Source: Kineococcus aurantiacus
Lineage (GTDB): Bacteria; Actinomycetota; Actinomycetes; Actinomycetales; Kineococcaceae
DNA: 64,000 nt
Direction of reading: 5' to 3'
NCBI RefSeq assembly: GCF_013409345.1
Contig: NZ_JACCBB010000001.1
Span: forward strand, 744,001-808,000
A program made the translations under genes and the position numbers. Positions 8,142 to 16,305 of this stretch are shown piece by piece (position 1 is the stretch's first letter; each line of letters begins with the position of its first letter). The notes beneath the pieces are model-generated. The model was given only the letters and a program-made list of their open reading frames with translations, ran no database searches and was not told where the DNA came from.

Positions 8142-8939
8142 CTATTCGGGTGCGGTGAACGGCGTGGACAGGACGCCGATGCCCTCGACCTCCACCTCCA
8201 CGCGCTGGCCCGGGCGCACGGGACCCACGCCCGCCGGGGTGCCGGTCATGATGACGTCCCCGGGCAGCAGGGTCATGGCCGAGGAGACGTGGGCCACGAT
8301 GGAGGGGACGTCGTGGATCATGAGCGAGGTCCGGCCGTCCTGGACGACCTCGACGTCGTCGCCGGTCACCCGCCGCGTCTCGATCCGCACGTCCGAGGGG
8401 TCCAGCTCGGTCTCGATCCACGGCCCCAGCGGGGTGAACCCGTCGGCCCCCTTGGCCCGCCACCACTGCTTGTCGCTCTGCTGCAGCGCCCGGGCGGTGA
8501 TGTCGTTGGCGATCGTGTACCCGTACACGACCTCCTCGACGCGCTCCTCGGGGACGTCCTTGCAGATGCGCCGGATGACGATCGCCAGCTCGCCCTCGTA
8601 GTGCAGCTCCTCCCCCGCCCAGGCCGGGATGACCAGCGGGTCCCCCGGGCCGGCGACGGAGGTGTTCGGCACCGTGAACACGAGGGGCTCGTCGGGGACC
8701 TCGTTGCCCAGCTCCGCCGCGTGCGCGGCGTAGTTGCGGCCGATGCCCAGGACCTTCGAGCGCGGGATGACGGGCGCCAGGAGGCGGGCGTCGACGAGCG
8801 GCACGCGCTCACCGGTCGGGTTCAGCGGGGTGAACAGCGGGTCGCCGGTGACGACGAGGATCTCCTCCTCGCCCGGTGCGCCCTCCACGACGCCGAACCG
8901 CGGGTCGGAGCCACCGGACGTGAACCTGGCGATGCGCAT
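8142..8939 (-). CDS. Fumarylacetoacetate hydrolase (FAH) family protein
   Basis: 265 aa. The FAH fold begins near residue 60 after a short N-terminal region. Metal-binding residues lie in LHYEGELAIVIRR (Glu pair), NDITARALQ (Asp) and GADGFTPLGPW (Lys), and the end GDVIMTGTPAGVG is diagnostic. Family members hydrolyse, decarboxylate or isomerise 2-hydroxy-hepta-dienedioate or acylpyruvate-type compounds; neighbours do not reveal which. In Actinobacteria a gene of this class often sits beside gltX, so it may be a housekeeping acylpyruvase or oxaloacetate tautomerase. ATG 8939 is set by a leaderless promoter. Confidence 0.92.
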   Translation of the reverse strand: MRIARFTSGGSDPRFGVVEGAPGEEEILVVTGDPLFTPLNPTGERVPLVDARLLAPVIPRSKVLGIGRNYAAHAAELGNEVPDEPLVFTVPNTSVAGPGDPLVIPAWAGEELHYEGELAIVIRRICKDVPEERVEEVVYGYTIANDITARALQQSDKQWWRAKGADGFTPLGPWIETELDPSDVRIETRRVTGDDVEVVQDGRTSLMIHDVPSIVAHVSSAMTLLPGDVIMTGTPAGVGPVRPGQRVEVEVEGIGVLSTPFTAPE

Positions 8940-8945
8940 GCGCTC

Positions 8946-8951
8946 ACCCTA
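8946..8951 (-). promoter_or_regulatory. -10 element of a leaderless FAH-gltX promoter
   Basis: Minus-strand TAGGGT followed by GAGCGC and then ATG at 8939: exactly 6 nt between the -10 hexamer and the start codon. Confidence 0.6.
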
Positions 8952-8988
8952 GTGAGCGCGTGACCCCGCCCGTCCCGCGGGGACCGGC

Positions 8989-10092
8989 TCAGACGATCCG
9001 GCGCAGCCAGCCGTGGGTGTCCTCGGCGCGGCCGTACTGCAGGTCCAGCAGCTTGCCGCGGATCGCCATCGTGACCTCGCCGGCGGCCCCGCCGCCGTGC
9101 ACCAGTTCCCCGTCGGCGGAGACGAGCCTGCCGACGGGGGTCACCGCGGCGGCCGTCCCGCAGGCGAAGACCTCGGTGATGCGCCCGGAGGCGACGCCCT
9201 CGCGCCACTCGTCGATGCTGACGCGGCGCTCGCTCACCTCGTGCCCGAGGTCCTTGGCCAGCTGCACGATCGAGTCGCGCGTGATGCCCTCGAGGATGGT
9301 GCCGGTCAGCTCGGGGGTGACGATCGAGCCGTCGTCGTGGACGAAGTAGAGGTTCATCCCGCCGAGCTCCTCGACGTACTTGCGCTCGCCGGCGTCGAGG
9401 AAGCAGACCTGGTCGCAACCGTGCTCGGCGGCCTCGGTCTGGGCGACCAGGCTGGCGGCGTAGTTGCCCCCGCACTTGGCCGATCCGGTGCCGCCGAAGG
9501 CCGCGCGGGTGTAGTTCTGCGACAGCCAGATCGAGACGGGTTTCACCCCGCCGGGGAAGTACGAGCCCGCCGGGGAGGCGATGACGAGGAACTTCACCTC
9601 GCGCGCGGCGCGGACCCCCAGGAACGCCTCGGTGGCGACCATGAACGGGCGCAGGTACAGCGAGCTCTCGCCCCCGGTCGGCACCCACGCCTCGTCGGCG
9701 CGGATGAGCTGGGTGATCGCCTCCAGGAACGTCGCCTCGTCGACCTCGGGCAGGGCCAGGCGCCGGGCCGAGCGCGCCATCCGGGCCGCGTTGGCCTCGG
9801 GGCGGAACGTCCAGACCGACCCGTCGGCGTGCCGGTAGGCCTTCAGCCCCTCGAAGACCTCCTGCGCGTAGTGCAGGACGGCCGCGGCCGGGTCCAGCTG
9901 CAGCGGCCCGTAGGGGACGACGGCCGCGTCGTGCCAGCCGGCGTCGACCGTCCACGTCGCCACCGCCATGTGGTCGGTGAAGTGCTTGCCGAACCCGGGG
10001 GCGGCCAGGATCTCGGCCCGGCACTCCTCGGAGACCGGCACGGCCGACGGCGTGACGGGGAACGTCAACCCAGCGGTCGGCGTGGCGGTCAT
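8989..10092 (-). CDS. ilvE: Branched-chain amino acid aminotransferase
   Basis: 367 aa fold-type IV PLP aminotransferase; final step of Leu, Ile and Val synthesis. The PLP lysine is K206 in SAKCGGNYAASL, and GERKYVEELGGMNLYFV and the late FACGTAAAVTPVG (phosphate-binding turn) are present. The size matches the long actinobacterial/eukaryotic-type BCAT rather than the 309-aa E. coli form. ATG 10092 has AGGAGCCCTCC upstream, deciding the start although the frame is open for 188 more codons. It follows leuB on the same strand after about 100 bases, so leuB-ilvE probably form one operon. Confidence 0.97.
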   Translation of the reverse strand: MTATPTAGLTFPVTPSAVPVSEECRAEILAAPGFGKHFTDHMAVATWTVDAGWHDAAVVPYGPLQLDPAAAVLHYAQEVFEGLKAYRHADGSVWTFRPEANAARMARSARRLALPEVDEATFLEAITQLIRADEAWVPTGGESSLYLRPFMVATEAFLGVRAAREVKFLVIASPAGSYFPGGVKPVSIWLSQNYTRAAFGGTGSAKCGGNYAASLVAQTEAAEHGCDQVCFLDAGERKYVEELGGMNLYFVHDDGSIVTPELTGTILEGITRDSIVQLAKDLGHEVSERRVSIDEWREGVASGRITEVFACGTAAAVTPVGRLVSADGELVHGGGAAGEVTMAIRGKLLDLQYGRAEDTHGWLRRIV

Positions 10093-10193
10093 GGAGGGCT
10101 CCTCGGGATCTGGCCGGTGGTGCGGTGGGCGGTCTTCGGCGGTGTTCTGCGCGGTTCGGCGCGGTGCGGCGGTGGTCCGACGGTACCCCGCCG

Positions 10194-11246
10194 TCAGGCG
10201 ACGGCGGCGGCGGCCAGCGCGTCCCCGACGGCGGCCGTGGAGCGGCCGCCGACCTCCCCGGCGGCGCGGCGGGCCAGGTCGGCGGTGACGGCGGCGTCGA
10301 CGCGGGCGGCGGCCCCGGTGCGGCCCAGGTGCTCCAGCATCAGCGAGACCGACAGGACCGCGGCCGTCGGGTCGGCCAGCTGCTGCCCGGCGATGTCGGG
10401 GGCCGAGCCGTGGACGGGCTCGAACATGCTCGGCGCGGTCCGGTCGGGGTTGACGTTGCCGGAGGCGGCCAGGCCGATGCCGCCGGTCACGGCCGCGGCC
10501 AGGTCGGTGAGGATGTCGCCGAAGAGGTTGTCGGTGACGATCACGTCGAAGCGCGCGGGGTCGGTGACCAGGAAGATCGTCGCGGCGTCGACGTGCAGGT
10601 AGTCGACGCTCACGTCGGGGAACTCGGCGTGCACGGCCTCGACCGTGCGGCGCCACAGGTGCCCGGCGTGCACGAGCACGTTGTGCTTGTGCACCAGGGT
10701 CAGCTTCCGGCGCGGGCGGGCGGCGGCGCGGGCGAAGGCGTCGCGCACGACGCGCTCGACGCCGAACGCGGTGTTGACGCTGACCTCGGTGGCGATCTCG
10801 TGCGGGGTCCCCACGCGCAGGGCACCGCCGTTGCCGACGTAGGGCCCCTCGGTGCCCTCGCGCACGACGACGAAGTCGATCTCGCCGGGCTGGCCCAGCG
10901 GCGTGGCGACCCCCGGGTACAGCTTGGAGGGCCGCAGGTTCACGTAGTGGTCCAGGGCGAAGCGCAGCTTCAGCAGCAGCCCGCGCTCGAGGACGCCGCT
11001 GGGCACGCTGGGGTCCCCGACCGCGCCGAGCAGGATCGCGTCGTGCCCGCGGACCTCCTCCAGGACGCTGTCGGGCAGCGTCTCCCCCGTCCGGTGGTAG
11101 AGGCGGGCCCCGAGGTCGTACTCGGTGGTCGCGACCTGCTCGCCCTGCGCGCCGAGCACCGCGGTCAGGACCTTCAGCGCCTCGGCCGTCACCTCCTGGC
11201 CGATGCCGTCGCCGGGGATGACTGCCAGTCGCAAGGTGTCCGCCAT
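10194..11246 (-). CDS. leuB: 3-isopropylmalate dehydrogenase
   Basis: 350 aa isocitrate/isopropylmalate dehydrogenase family; oxidises and decarboxylates 3-isopropylmalate with NAD+. Segments: [17 protein letters not shown] (N-terminus), [18 protein letters not shown] (catalytic Lys), [15 protein letters not shown] (metal Asp), and [13 protein letters not shown] (NAD binding). ATG 11246 was chosen over an open upstream frame because it begins the conserved sequence and has TACCCT 7 nt upstream (leaderless). With ilvE downstream it completes the pathway begun by leuA and leuCD. Confidence 0.97.
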   Translation of the reverse strand: MADTLRLAVIPGDGIGQEVTAEALKVLTAVLGAQGEQVATTEYDLGARLYHRTGETLPDSVLEEVRGHDAILLGAVGDPSVPSGVLERGLLLKLRFALDHYVNLRPSKLYPGVATPLGQPGEIDFVVVREGTEGPYVGNGGALRVGTPHEIATEVSVNTAFGVERVVRDAFARAAARPRRKLTLVHKHNVLVHAGHLWRRTVEAVHAEFPDVSVDYLHVDAATIFLVTDPARFDVIVTDNLFGDILTDLAAAVTGGIGLAASGNVNPDRTAPSMFEPVHGSAPDIAGQQLADPTAAVLSVSLMLEHLGRTGAAARVDAAVTADLARRAAGEVGGRSTAAVGDALAAAAVA

Positions 11247-11253
11247 GCGCGCG

Positions 11254-11259
11254 AGGGTA
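11254..11259 (-). promoter_or_regulatory. -10 element of a leaderless leuB promoter
   Basis: Minus-strand TACCCT, then 7 nt, then ATG at 11246. Confidence 0.5.
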
Positions 11260-11394
11260 CTGGACCGTGGCGACGGGGTGTCCAACATGCGGTCACCCGG
11301 TCTCAGCATCCGGACCGCACGACGGGTCCCCGTCCCCCCGGGTCTGACCCGGGGAGTCGTCCCGCGGGCCGACGACGGCACCCCGGGCGCCTCC

Positions 11395-11400
11395 TAGGCT
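11395..11400 (+). promoter_or_regulatory. -10 element of a leaderless histidine-kinase promoter
   Basis: TAGGCT, then GGGCGG (6 nt), then GTG 11407. Confidence 0.6.
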
Positions 11401-11406
11401 GGGCGG

Positions 11407-12609
11407 GTGCGAGGGCTGGACGTCGGGGAGCGCGCGGGGCGGGACGCCGGGCGGAACGTCTTCGACCGCGTCGTGGCCTGGACGCGGGCCAACGGCGTCC
11501 TCATCGACGCGCTCCTGGCGCTCGCCCTGGCCGCGGTCACCTGGCTGGGCAGCCTCACCGTCACCAGCGGGTTCCTCGCCGGCCTCGTCGCGCTGGGCAT
11601 GACCCTGCCGCTGGCCGTGCGGCGCCGGTTCCCCGAGGTCAGCGGTGGCCTCGTCGCCTGCTTCGGCCTCGCCCAGCTCGCCCTGCCCGTGCCGTCCTAC
11701 GGCAACGTCGCCGTCCTGGCGTCGGTGTACGCCCTGGCCGGGTACGCCAGGCCGTGGGCCTCGCGCGGGGGGCTGCTGCTGGGCCTGGCCGGGGCGGTGG
11801 TCTGCGCCGTGCGCTACTTCCCCAGCGGCCTCGGGGTCGTCGTCCTGCTCTCGGCCCTCATCGGCTTCTCCGTCCTGGCCAGCTGGTCCCTGGGCAGCCT
11901 GCGGCGCGCGCAGCGGCAGAACGAGACCGCCCTCGTCGAGCGCGCGCGGCTGCTGGAGAACGAGCGGGAGAACGAGTCGCGGCTGGCGGCGACGGCCGAG
12001 CGCCAGCGCATCGCCCGGGAGGTGCACGACGTCGTGGCGCACTCCCTGTCGGTGATCATCGCCCAGGCCGACGGGGGCCGGTACGCCGCGACGGCCGACC
12101 CGGCGGTCGCCGTGCAGGTCCTGGAGACGATCTCCGGCACCGGCCGGCAGGCCCTGGCGGACATGCGGAACCTGCTCGGCGTGCTGCGCCAGGGCCCCGG
12201 CGACGAGCGCGCCCCGCAGCCGGACGCCGGCCGGATCGGCGACCTCGTCGAGCAGGTCCGGGCCAGCGGCCTGGAGGTCGACGCCGAGGTGAGCGGCCGG
12301 GCCCGGCCACTGCCGCCGGCCATCGGCCTGGCCGCCTACCGGATCGTGCAGGAGTCGCTGACGAACGTCCTCAAGCACGCCGGGCCCCGCGCCCGCGCGC
12401 AGGTGCTGGTGCGCTGGGACCCCGACGCGCTGCGGCTCAGCGTCGAGGACGACGGCCGCGGCGCGGCGTCGATGGTCGAGCCGAGCCCGGGCGGGCAGGG
12501 ACTGGTGGGCATGGCCGAGCGGGCGCGGCTGCACGGCGGCTCGGTGACCACCGGGCCGCGCCCCGGCGGGGGTTTCTCCGTGCGCGCGACGCTTCCCTAC
12601 AGTTCCTGA
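11407..12609 (+). CDS. NarL-type sensor histidine kinase (HisKA_3)
   Basis: 400 aa. Residues about 30-165 contain five or six hydrophobic membrane segments with no recognisable extracellular sensor domain, followed by a short coiled coil (about 165-195). The phospho-acceptor is H207 in RQRIAREVHDVVAHS, the HisKA_3 form, and the ATPase domain has NVLKHAG (N box) and VEDDGRG (G1 box). It has the layout of intramembrane-sensing kinases such as DesK/LiaS relatives. The partner response regulator starts one base after its stop codon. The signal is unknown. Confidence 0.94.
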   Translation: MRGLDVGERAGRDAGRNVFDRVVAWTRANGVLIDALLALALAAVTWLGSLTVTSGFLAGLVALGMTLPLAVRRRFPEVSGGLVACFGLAQLALPVPSYGNVAVLASVYALAGYARPWASRGGLLLGLAGAVVCAVRYFPSGLGVVVLLSALIGFSVLASWSLGSLRRAQRQNETALVERARLLENERENESRLAATAERQRIAREVHDVVAHSLSVIIAQADGGRYAATADPAVAVQVLETISGTGRQALADMRNLLGVLRQGPGDERAPQPDAGRIGDLVEQVRASGLEVDAEVSGRARPLPPAIGLAAYRIVQESLTNVLKHAGPRARAQVLVRWDPDALRLSVEDDGRGAASMVEPSPGGQGLVGMAERARLHGGSVTTGPRPGGGFSVRATLPYSS

Positions 12610-12610
12610 C

Positions 12611-13330
12611 GTGAGCGAGAACGTGAGCGAGAAGGGGATCCGCGTGGTCCTCGCCGACGACCAGCAGCTCGTCCGGGCCGGTTTCCGGATGGTCATCGAC
12701 TCCCAGCCGGACCTCACGGTCGTGGCCGAGGCCTCCGACGGCGCCGACGCCGTGCGGGTCGTGACGGCGACCCCCGCCGACGTCGTCCTCATGGACGTCC
12801 GCATGCCGGGCCTGGACGGCATCGAGGCGACGCGGCGGCTCACCACCTCCCTCGGCGAGGCGGCCCCCAAGGTCGTCGTGCTCACGACCTTCGACCTCGA
12901 CGAGTACGTGGTGTCCGCGATCGGCGCCGGGGCCAGCGGTTTCCTGCTCAAGGACGCGCCGCCGGAGGAGCTGCTCACCGCGATCCGCACGGTCCACTCC
13001 GGCGACGCCGTCATCGCGGCCAGTTCCACCCGCCGGCTCCTGCAGCACGTCGGCCCGCTGCTGCGCGCCGGGGCGGCCACGCCCGCGAACGCCCCGCAGG
13101 GCCTGCCCACCGACCTCACCCCGCGCGAGCTGGAGGTCCTGGAGTGCATGGCGCACGGCCTGACCAACGGCGAGATCGCCGAGCGGTTCGTCGTCTCCGA
13201 GGCCACCGTGAAGACCCACGTCGGGCGGGTGCTGGCCAAGACCCGCTCGCGCGACCGCGTCCAGGCCGTCGTGCTCGCGTTCTCCGCCGGGCTCGTCCAG
13301 CCCGGTGAGGTGCTGCGCGACGCGCGGTAG
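12611..13330 (+). CDS. NarL/FixJ-family response regulator
   Basis: 239 aa. N-terminal receiver domain with the acidic pair D16-D17, phospho-acceptor D62 in LMDVRMPG and Lys of FLLKDAP near 112; C-terminal LuxR-type HTH (about 168-215: LTPRELEVLECMAHGLTNGE, then VSEATVKTHVGRVLAK). Separated from the kinase gene by one base, so the pair is translationally coupled. No obvious target site was found in front of the kinase gene. Confidence 0.95.
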   Translation: MSENVSEKGIRVVLADDQQLVRAGFRMVIDSQPDLTVVAEASDGADAVRVVTATPADVVLMDVRMPGLDGIEATRRLTTSLGEAAPKVVVLTTFDLDEYVVSAIGAGASGFLLKDAPPEELLTAIRTVHSGDAVIAASSTRRLLQHVGPLLRAGAATPANAPQGLPTDLTPRELEVLECMAHGLTNGEIAERFVVSEATVKTHVGRVLAKTRSRDRVQAVVLAFSAGLVQPGEVLRDAR

Positions 13331-13364
13331 GGAAGGGCCCGGGCCCGCGGGGCGTTCCCCCCAC

Positions 13365-13631
13365 GTGACCCTGGAGCTGTACACGTCCGCCTTCTGCGCC
13401 CCGTGCCGCACCGCGCGCCGCGTCGTGCAGGAGGCGGCGCGCCTGGTCCCGGCCGCGCGGGTCCGTGAGACCGACGTCGCCGACGACGTCGAACGCGCTG
13501 CGGCGGAACGGATCACCAGCACCCCGACCGTCATCGTGCGCGACGACGCCGGCCGCGAGGTGTTCCGCGCGGCCGGTGCCCCGCGGCTGCCGCAGGTGCT
13601 GGCGGCGATGGGCCTGGCGCTGGGGCGCTGA
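13365..13631 (+). CDS. Small thioredoxin/glutaredoxin-like protein
   Basis: 88 aa from GTG 13365. It has the thioredoxin-fold start LELYTSAFCAPCRTARRV with redox pair C11-x-x-C14, a cis-Pro region TSTPTVIVRD, and a C-terminal helix. The size matches the short thioredoxin-like proteins of Actinobacteria, and the likely role is a thiol-disulfide exchange protein in the cytosol. It follows the response regulator by 34 bases on the same strand, so it may be cotranscribed; a functional link is not shown. The upstream part of the open frame is not counted because the fold begins at this GTG. Confidence 0.8.
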   Translation: MTLELYTSAFCAPCRTARRVVQEAARLVPAARVRETDVADDVERAAAERITSTPTVIVRDDAGREVFRAAGAPRLPQVLAAMGLALGR

Positions 13632-13755
13632 CGCGCTGCGGCACGCGGGGGTCACCCGGACAGGCGCTGTCGTCACGGCCCCCGCCGCCCGACCTCCTAC
13701 ACGTCACCCACCGGCTCCGCCGCACCCAGCGCACCACCCGAGAGGTTCTCCCCCG

Positions 13756-13920
13756 ATGGCCGCAGCACTCGCCCCGAACGACCGCCTCGCCGACCACGGC
13801 GCCCCGCGCCCGGCCGACGCGCCCCGTCGTGCCAACGCCTCGGTCGCGGTGCTGCCCACCCGTCCCCGCACCCCGCGCGGCCGGATGCTGAACGTGCTGC
13901 GGGCCAGGGCGTCGCACTGA
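13756..13920 (+). CDS. Small basic hypothetical protein (54 aa)
   Basis: ATG 13756 to TGA 13918-13920. The product is Ala/Pro/Arg-rich, has no hydrophobic segment, and ends RTPRGRMLNVLRARASH; about ten arginines make it strongly basic. AGAGG lies 10 bases before the start. It ends 3 bases from the convergent CAT tRNA. I do not recognise a family. It may be a real small protein or a chance frame in GC-rich DNA. Confidence 0.4.
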   Translation: MAAALAPNDRLADHGAPRPADAPRRANASVAVLPTRPRTPRGRMLNVLRARASH

Positions 13921-13923
13921 CGG

Positions 13924-13997
13924 TGGGGCGGGTGGGGCTCGAACCCACGACCGAGGGATTATGAGTCCCCTGCTCTGACCGACTGAGCTACCGCCCC
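13924..13997 (-). tRNA. tRNA with CAT anticodon (probably tRNA-Ile2, alternatively elongator Met)
   Basis: A 74-nt minus-strand cloverleaf: acceptor GGGGCGG/CCGCCCC with discriminator A, D-arm TAGCTCAGTCGGTCAGAGCA, anticodon loop CTCATAA on the GGGGA/TCCCT stem, T-arm GTGGGTTCGAGCCCCAC. It is not initiator tRNA, which has an unpaired first acceptor pair and three G-C pairs in the anticodon stem. The G-rich acceptor resembles tRNA-Ile2, whose C34 is modified to lysidine by TilS, but the sequence alone does not exclude elongator Met. The terminal CCA is not encoded. Confidence 0.95.
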
Positions 13998-14051
13998 GCT
14001 GCGCGGGACGGTCCCCCCGCAGCGCCGAGGGTACCCGCCCGGGGCCCCCGG

Positions 14052-15068
14052 TCAGGCCGCCGGCGGAGCCCCGACGAGGGCCGACCGGCCCTGCGCCCAC
14101 GAGGCCAGCAGGTGCTGCCCGAGCCGTTCGTCGAGCGCGAGCGCCGCCTGGACGCCGAAGACGACGTCGGCGGCCATCGCCGGGTCCTGCGCCACCAGCG
14201 GCGCGATGATCCCGTGCCGCACCACCTGCTCGTGCACGGCGTCGGCCTCGACGTGCTCGGCGTAGAAGTGCTCGGTGGCCGGCCCGCAGCCCAGCCGCTG
14301 CGCGGCGTCGACGAGCCGCTTCGACCCCGGCGAGGACGTCAGCTCCACGACGGCGAACTGACCGACCAGCGCCCCGCGCAGGCTGCGGTGCAGCCCGAAC
14401 AGCGACATGAGGTTCACCTCGGCGAGGACGGCCGCGGGCGCCTGGTCGAGGTAGGCGCCGTAGGCGTCGGTGAGCCCGAGCTCGAGCATCATGTCGGCGA
14501 ACAGCCTGGCGTGCATGCGTTCACCGCGGCCCGCGCCGTACTCGTCGTGCTCGACGGTGACCAGCGCCGCCTTGGCGGCCCCGTCCAGGCGCGGGATGAC
14601 CCAGGCCTGCGGGTCGGCCTCCTTGAGGTGGTAGACCGAGCGCAGCGCGATGTACTCGCGGAACTGCCACCGCTCCCCCTGCTCGCGCAGGTGGTGCGAG
14701 ACGCCCCCGGCGCCGTCGTCGGCGACCAGCAGGTTCGCCACCTCGCCGTCCAGGTCGTCACCGCCGGCGACGACCGACCGGAGCGCGGCCAGGAACGGCG
14801 CCTCCAGCTCCCCCCGCAGCGCCAGCAGGGCGGGGTCCCACTCCAGGTCGTCCTCGACCCCCGCGAAACCCCGGTAGTGCAGCTCGTAGCAGGTGTACAG
14901 CGCCAGCTGCAGGTCCTCGCCCCAGGGGTCGGCGCCCGCGACGTCCACGGCGGGCAGCGCGCCGCCGCGCAGGCGCGTCAGCACCGCGGCGCTGAGGGGG
15001 CCGCGCGGCCGGGGCAGGGCGGGGCCGTCCGCGCTCAGGGGCAGCACGTCGGCGAGGGTGTCGGTCAC
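14052..15068 (-). CDS. Haem-oxygenase-like iron-containing redox enzyme (HDO superfamily)
   Basis: 338 aa, helical throughout, from GTG 15068 with GGAGGAGACC upstream. It carries the spaced acid/His motifs of haem-oxygenase-like di-iron oxidases: E62-L-H64 in YELHYRG, E173-H174 and E176 in VEHDEYGAGRGERMH (H186), and E271-H272, D276, H279 in EHVEADAVHEQV. Superfamily members use a labile di-iron centre and O2 for N-oxygenation, decarboxylation or C-C cleavage; the substrate here is unknown. The start codon overlaps the stop of the CDGSH gene (GTGA), and that gene overlaps a methyltransferase gene, giving a three-gene translationally coupled operon in which the Fe-S protein could supply electrons (inference). 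Confidence 0.8.
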   Translation of the reverse strand: MTDTLADVLPLSADGPALPRPRGPLSAAVLTRLRGGALPAVDVAGADPWGEDLQLALYTCYELHYRGFAGVEDDLEWDPALLALRGELEAPFLAALRSVVAGGDDLDGEVANLLVADDGAGGVSHHLREQGERWQFREYIALRSVYHLKEADPQAWVIPRLDGAAKAALVTVEHDEYGAGRGERMHARLFADMMLELGLTDAYGAYLDQAPAAVLAEVNLMSLFGLHRSLRGALVGQFAVVELTSSPGSKRLVDAAQRLGCGPATEHFYAEHVEADAVHEQVVRHGIIAPLVAQDPAMAADVVFGVQAALALDERLGQHLLASWAQGRSALVGAPPAA

Positions 15069-15340
15069 GGGGTCTCCTCCGGGCTGGACGCGGGGCTGGA
15101 CGAGGGGCTGGGCGAGGGGGCGGGGCGGCGGCGCCGGCGGTGGCTGGTGTCGCACCAGGGGAAGATCTGGCTGCGGCGGCACGCGCACACCGCGGTCACA
15201 GGCCGCTCGGAGACGACACGGCGGCCGTCGGGCAGCACGACCTCCAGCGGCCCCTCCACCAGGTAGGGGCCGTCGCCGGTGACGACGAGCCGCTGGGCGG
15301 GCTCGTCGGGGCGCTCGGGGTGCACGGGCTCAGACGACAC
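15065..15340 (-). CDS. CDGSH-type iron-sulfur protein
   Basis: 91 aa from GTG 15340 (an ATG-initiated form from 15364 is possible). The cluster motif CACRRSQIFPWCDTSH gives C52, C54, C63 and H67, the 3Cys-1His [2Fe-2S] ligand set; the usual Gly of CDGSH is Thr. The N-terminal half is a short beta-rich region (DGPYLVEGPLEVVLPDGR). The tail is a basic RRRRR run followed by a Ser/Pro-rich stretch. It overlaps the methyltransferase gene by 11 bases upstream and the HDO gene by 4 bases downstream. Probable electron carrier or redox sensor. Confidence 0.9.
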   Translation of the reverse strand: MSSEPVHPERPDEPAQRLVVTGDGPYLVEGPLEVVLPDGRRVVSERPVTAVCACRRSQIFPWCDTSHRRRRRPAPSPSPSSSPASSPEETP

Positions 15341-16022
15341 GACCGAACCCCCGCGCCGCCGCACCGCTGGGGACGGGCAGCCGGGCCTCGACCACGACCA
15401 GCTCCTCGTGCTCCTGATCGGCCCGCAGCAGCCCCCGGGACCGCAGCAGCTCCGCGCGGGCGCTCATCACGGGCCCGAACGGCTCCGGGGCCCGGGCCGC
15501 CACGGCCGCGGTCATGCCGCGGGACCGCAGGTGGCTCAGCGTCGCCTCCTCGCCGGACAGCGTGGACTGCACCAGCAGCAGCCGCCCCCCGGGGACCAGC
15601 ACCCGGTGCGCCCCGGCGCAGATCCGGTCCAGCAGGGCACGGCCGTCGACACCGGCGTCCCAGGACCGGCCGGGGTGGTGCCGCGGCAGGCGGTCGGTCT
15701 CGGCCGGCACGTAGGGCGGGTTGGCCAGGACCAGGTCGAAGCGCTCGTCCTGGACCGGCTCGAACAGGTCCCCGCGCCACACGCGCACGCGGGCGCGGGC
15801 CAGCAGCGCGTTGGCCCGCGCGGTCAGCACGGCGCGGTGGGACAGGTCGACGGCCGTCACCCTGCGGGCCCCGGCCCGGACCGCGGCCAGCGCCACCGCC
15901 CCACCGCCGGTGCACACGTCGAGGACCGAGCGGCCGCGGGCGTACCCGAGGCGGGCGAGGGTGTCGGTCAGCAGGCGGGTGTCCCCTTGAGCGGGGTAGG
16001 TACCGGGCAGGCGCAGGAGCAC
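15330..16022 (-). CDS. HemK/PrmC-like class I SAM-dependent methyltransferase
   Basis: 230 aa from GTG 16022. SAM-binding motif I is VLDVCTGGGAVAL (about residues 34-46), the acidic end of motif II is AVDLS, and the catalytic NPPY is at 101-104, the signature of enzymes that methylate amide or amino nitrogens (PrmC, RlmG, N6-adenine MTases). It lacks the N-terminal helical domain of true PrmC, so it is probably not the release-factor methylase. First gene of the overlapping MTase-CDGSH-HDO operon. The frame is open to 16097, but the conserved sequence starts at 16022. Confidence 0.85.
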   Translation of the reverse strand: MLLRLPGTYPAQGDTRLLTDTLARLGYARGRSVLDVCTGGGAVALAAVRAGARRVTAVDLSHRAVLTARANALLARARVRVWRGDLFEPVQDERFDLVLANPPYVPAETDRLPRHHPGRSWDAGVDGRALLDRICAGAHRVLVPGGRLLLVQSTLSGEEATLSHLRSRGMTAAVAARAPEPFGPVMSARAELLRSRGLLRADQEHEELVVVEARLPVPSGAAARGFGRVV

Positions 16023-16085
16023 TGACTCATCGTGTGCCGGGCACGGCCGACGCGCGCGCGGAAACGGTGACGGGGGCGGAAAGCA

Positions 16086-16115
16086 CGAGGGGCGCACCAG
16101 CCGGTGCGCCCCTCG
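16086..16115. terminator. Terminator of tRNA-Asn
   Basis: CGAGGGGCGCACC (16086-16098), loop AGCC, GGTGCGCCCCTCG (16103-16115): a perfect 13-bp stem 7 bases downstream of the tRNA. Confidence 0.75.
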
Positions 16116-16122
16116 TCGTCTG

Positions 16123-16195
16123 CTCCCGCAGTTGGACTCGAACCAACAACCTGCCGGTTAACAGCCGGCTGCTCTGCCAATTGAGCTATGCGGGA
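16123..16195 (-). tRNA. tRNA-Asn (anticodon GTT)
   Basis: A 73-nt minus-strand cloverleaf: acceptor TCCCGCA/TGCGGGA with discriminator G, anticodon loop CTGTTAA on the CCGG/CCGG-type stem, T-arm TTGGTTCGAGTCCAA. CCA is not encoded. Lies between dnaG and the methyltransferase operon. Confidence 0.97.
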
Positions 16196-16305
16196 CCACT
16201 TCTCGTCGCGGTGGTTGACCCGCCGTGACGACTCTCCAACCGTACCAGCCCCCCGGGCCGCTCCGTGCCACCGCCCCGTGCCACCGCCCATGGGCGCACC
16301 GGGGC

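Noticed and set aside
15330-16022. Assignment as PrmC, the release-factor glutamine methyltransferase
   Set aside because: NPPY is present but the N-terminal helical domain of PrmC is missing and the gene is not beside prfA.
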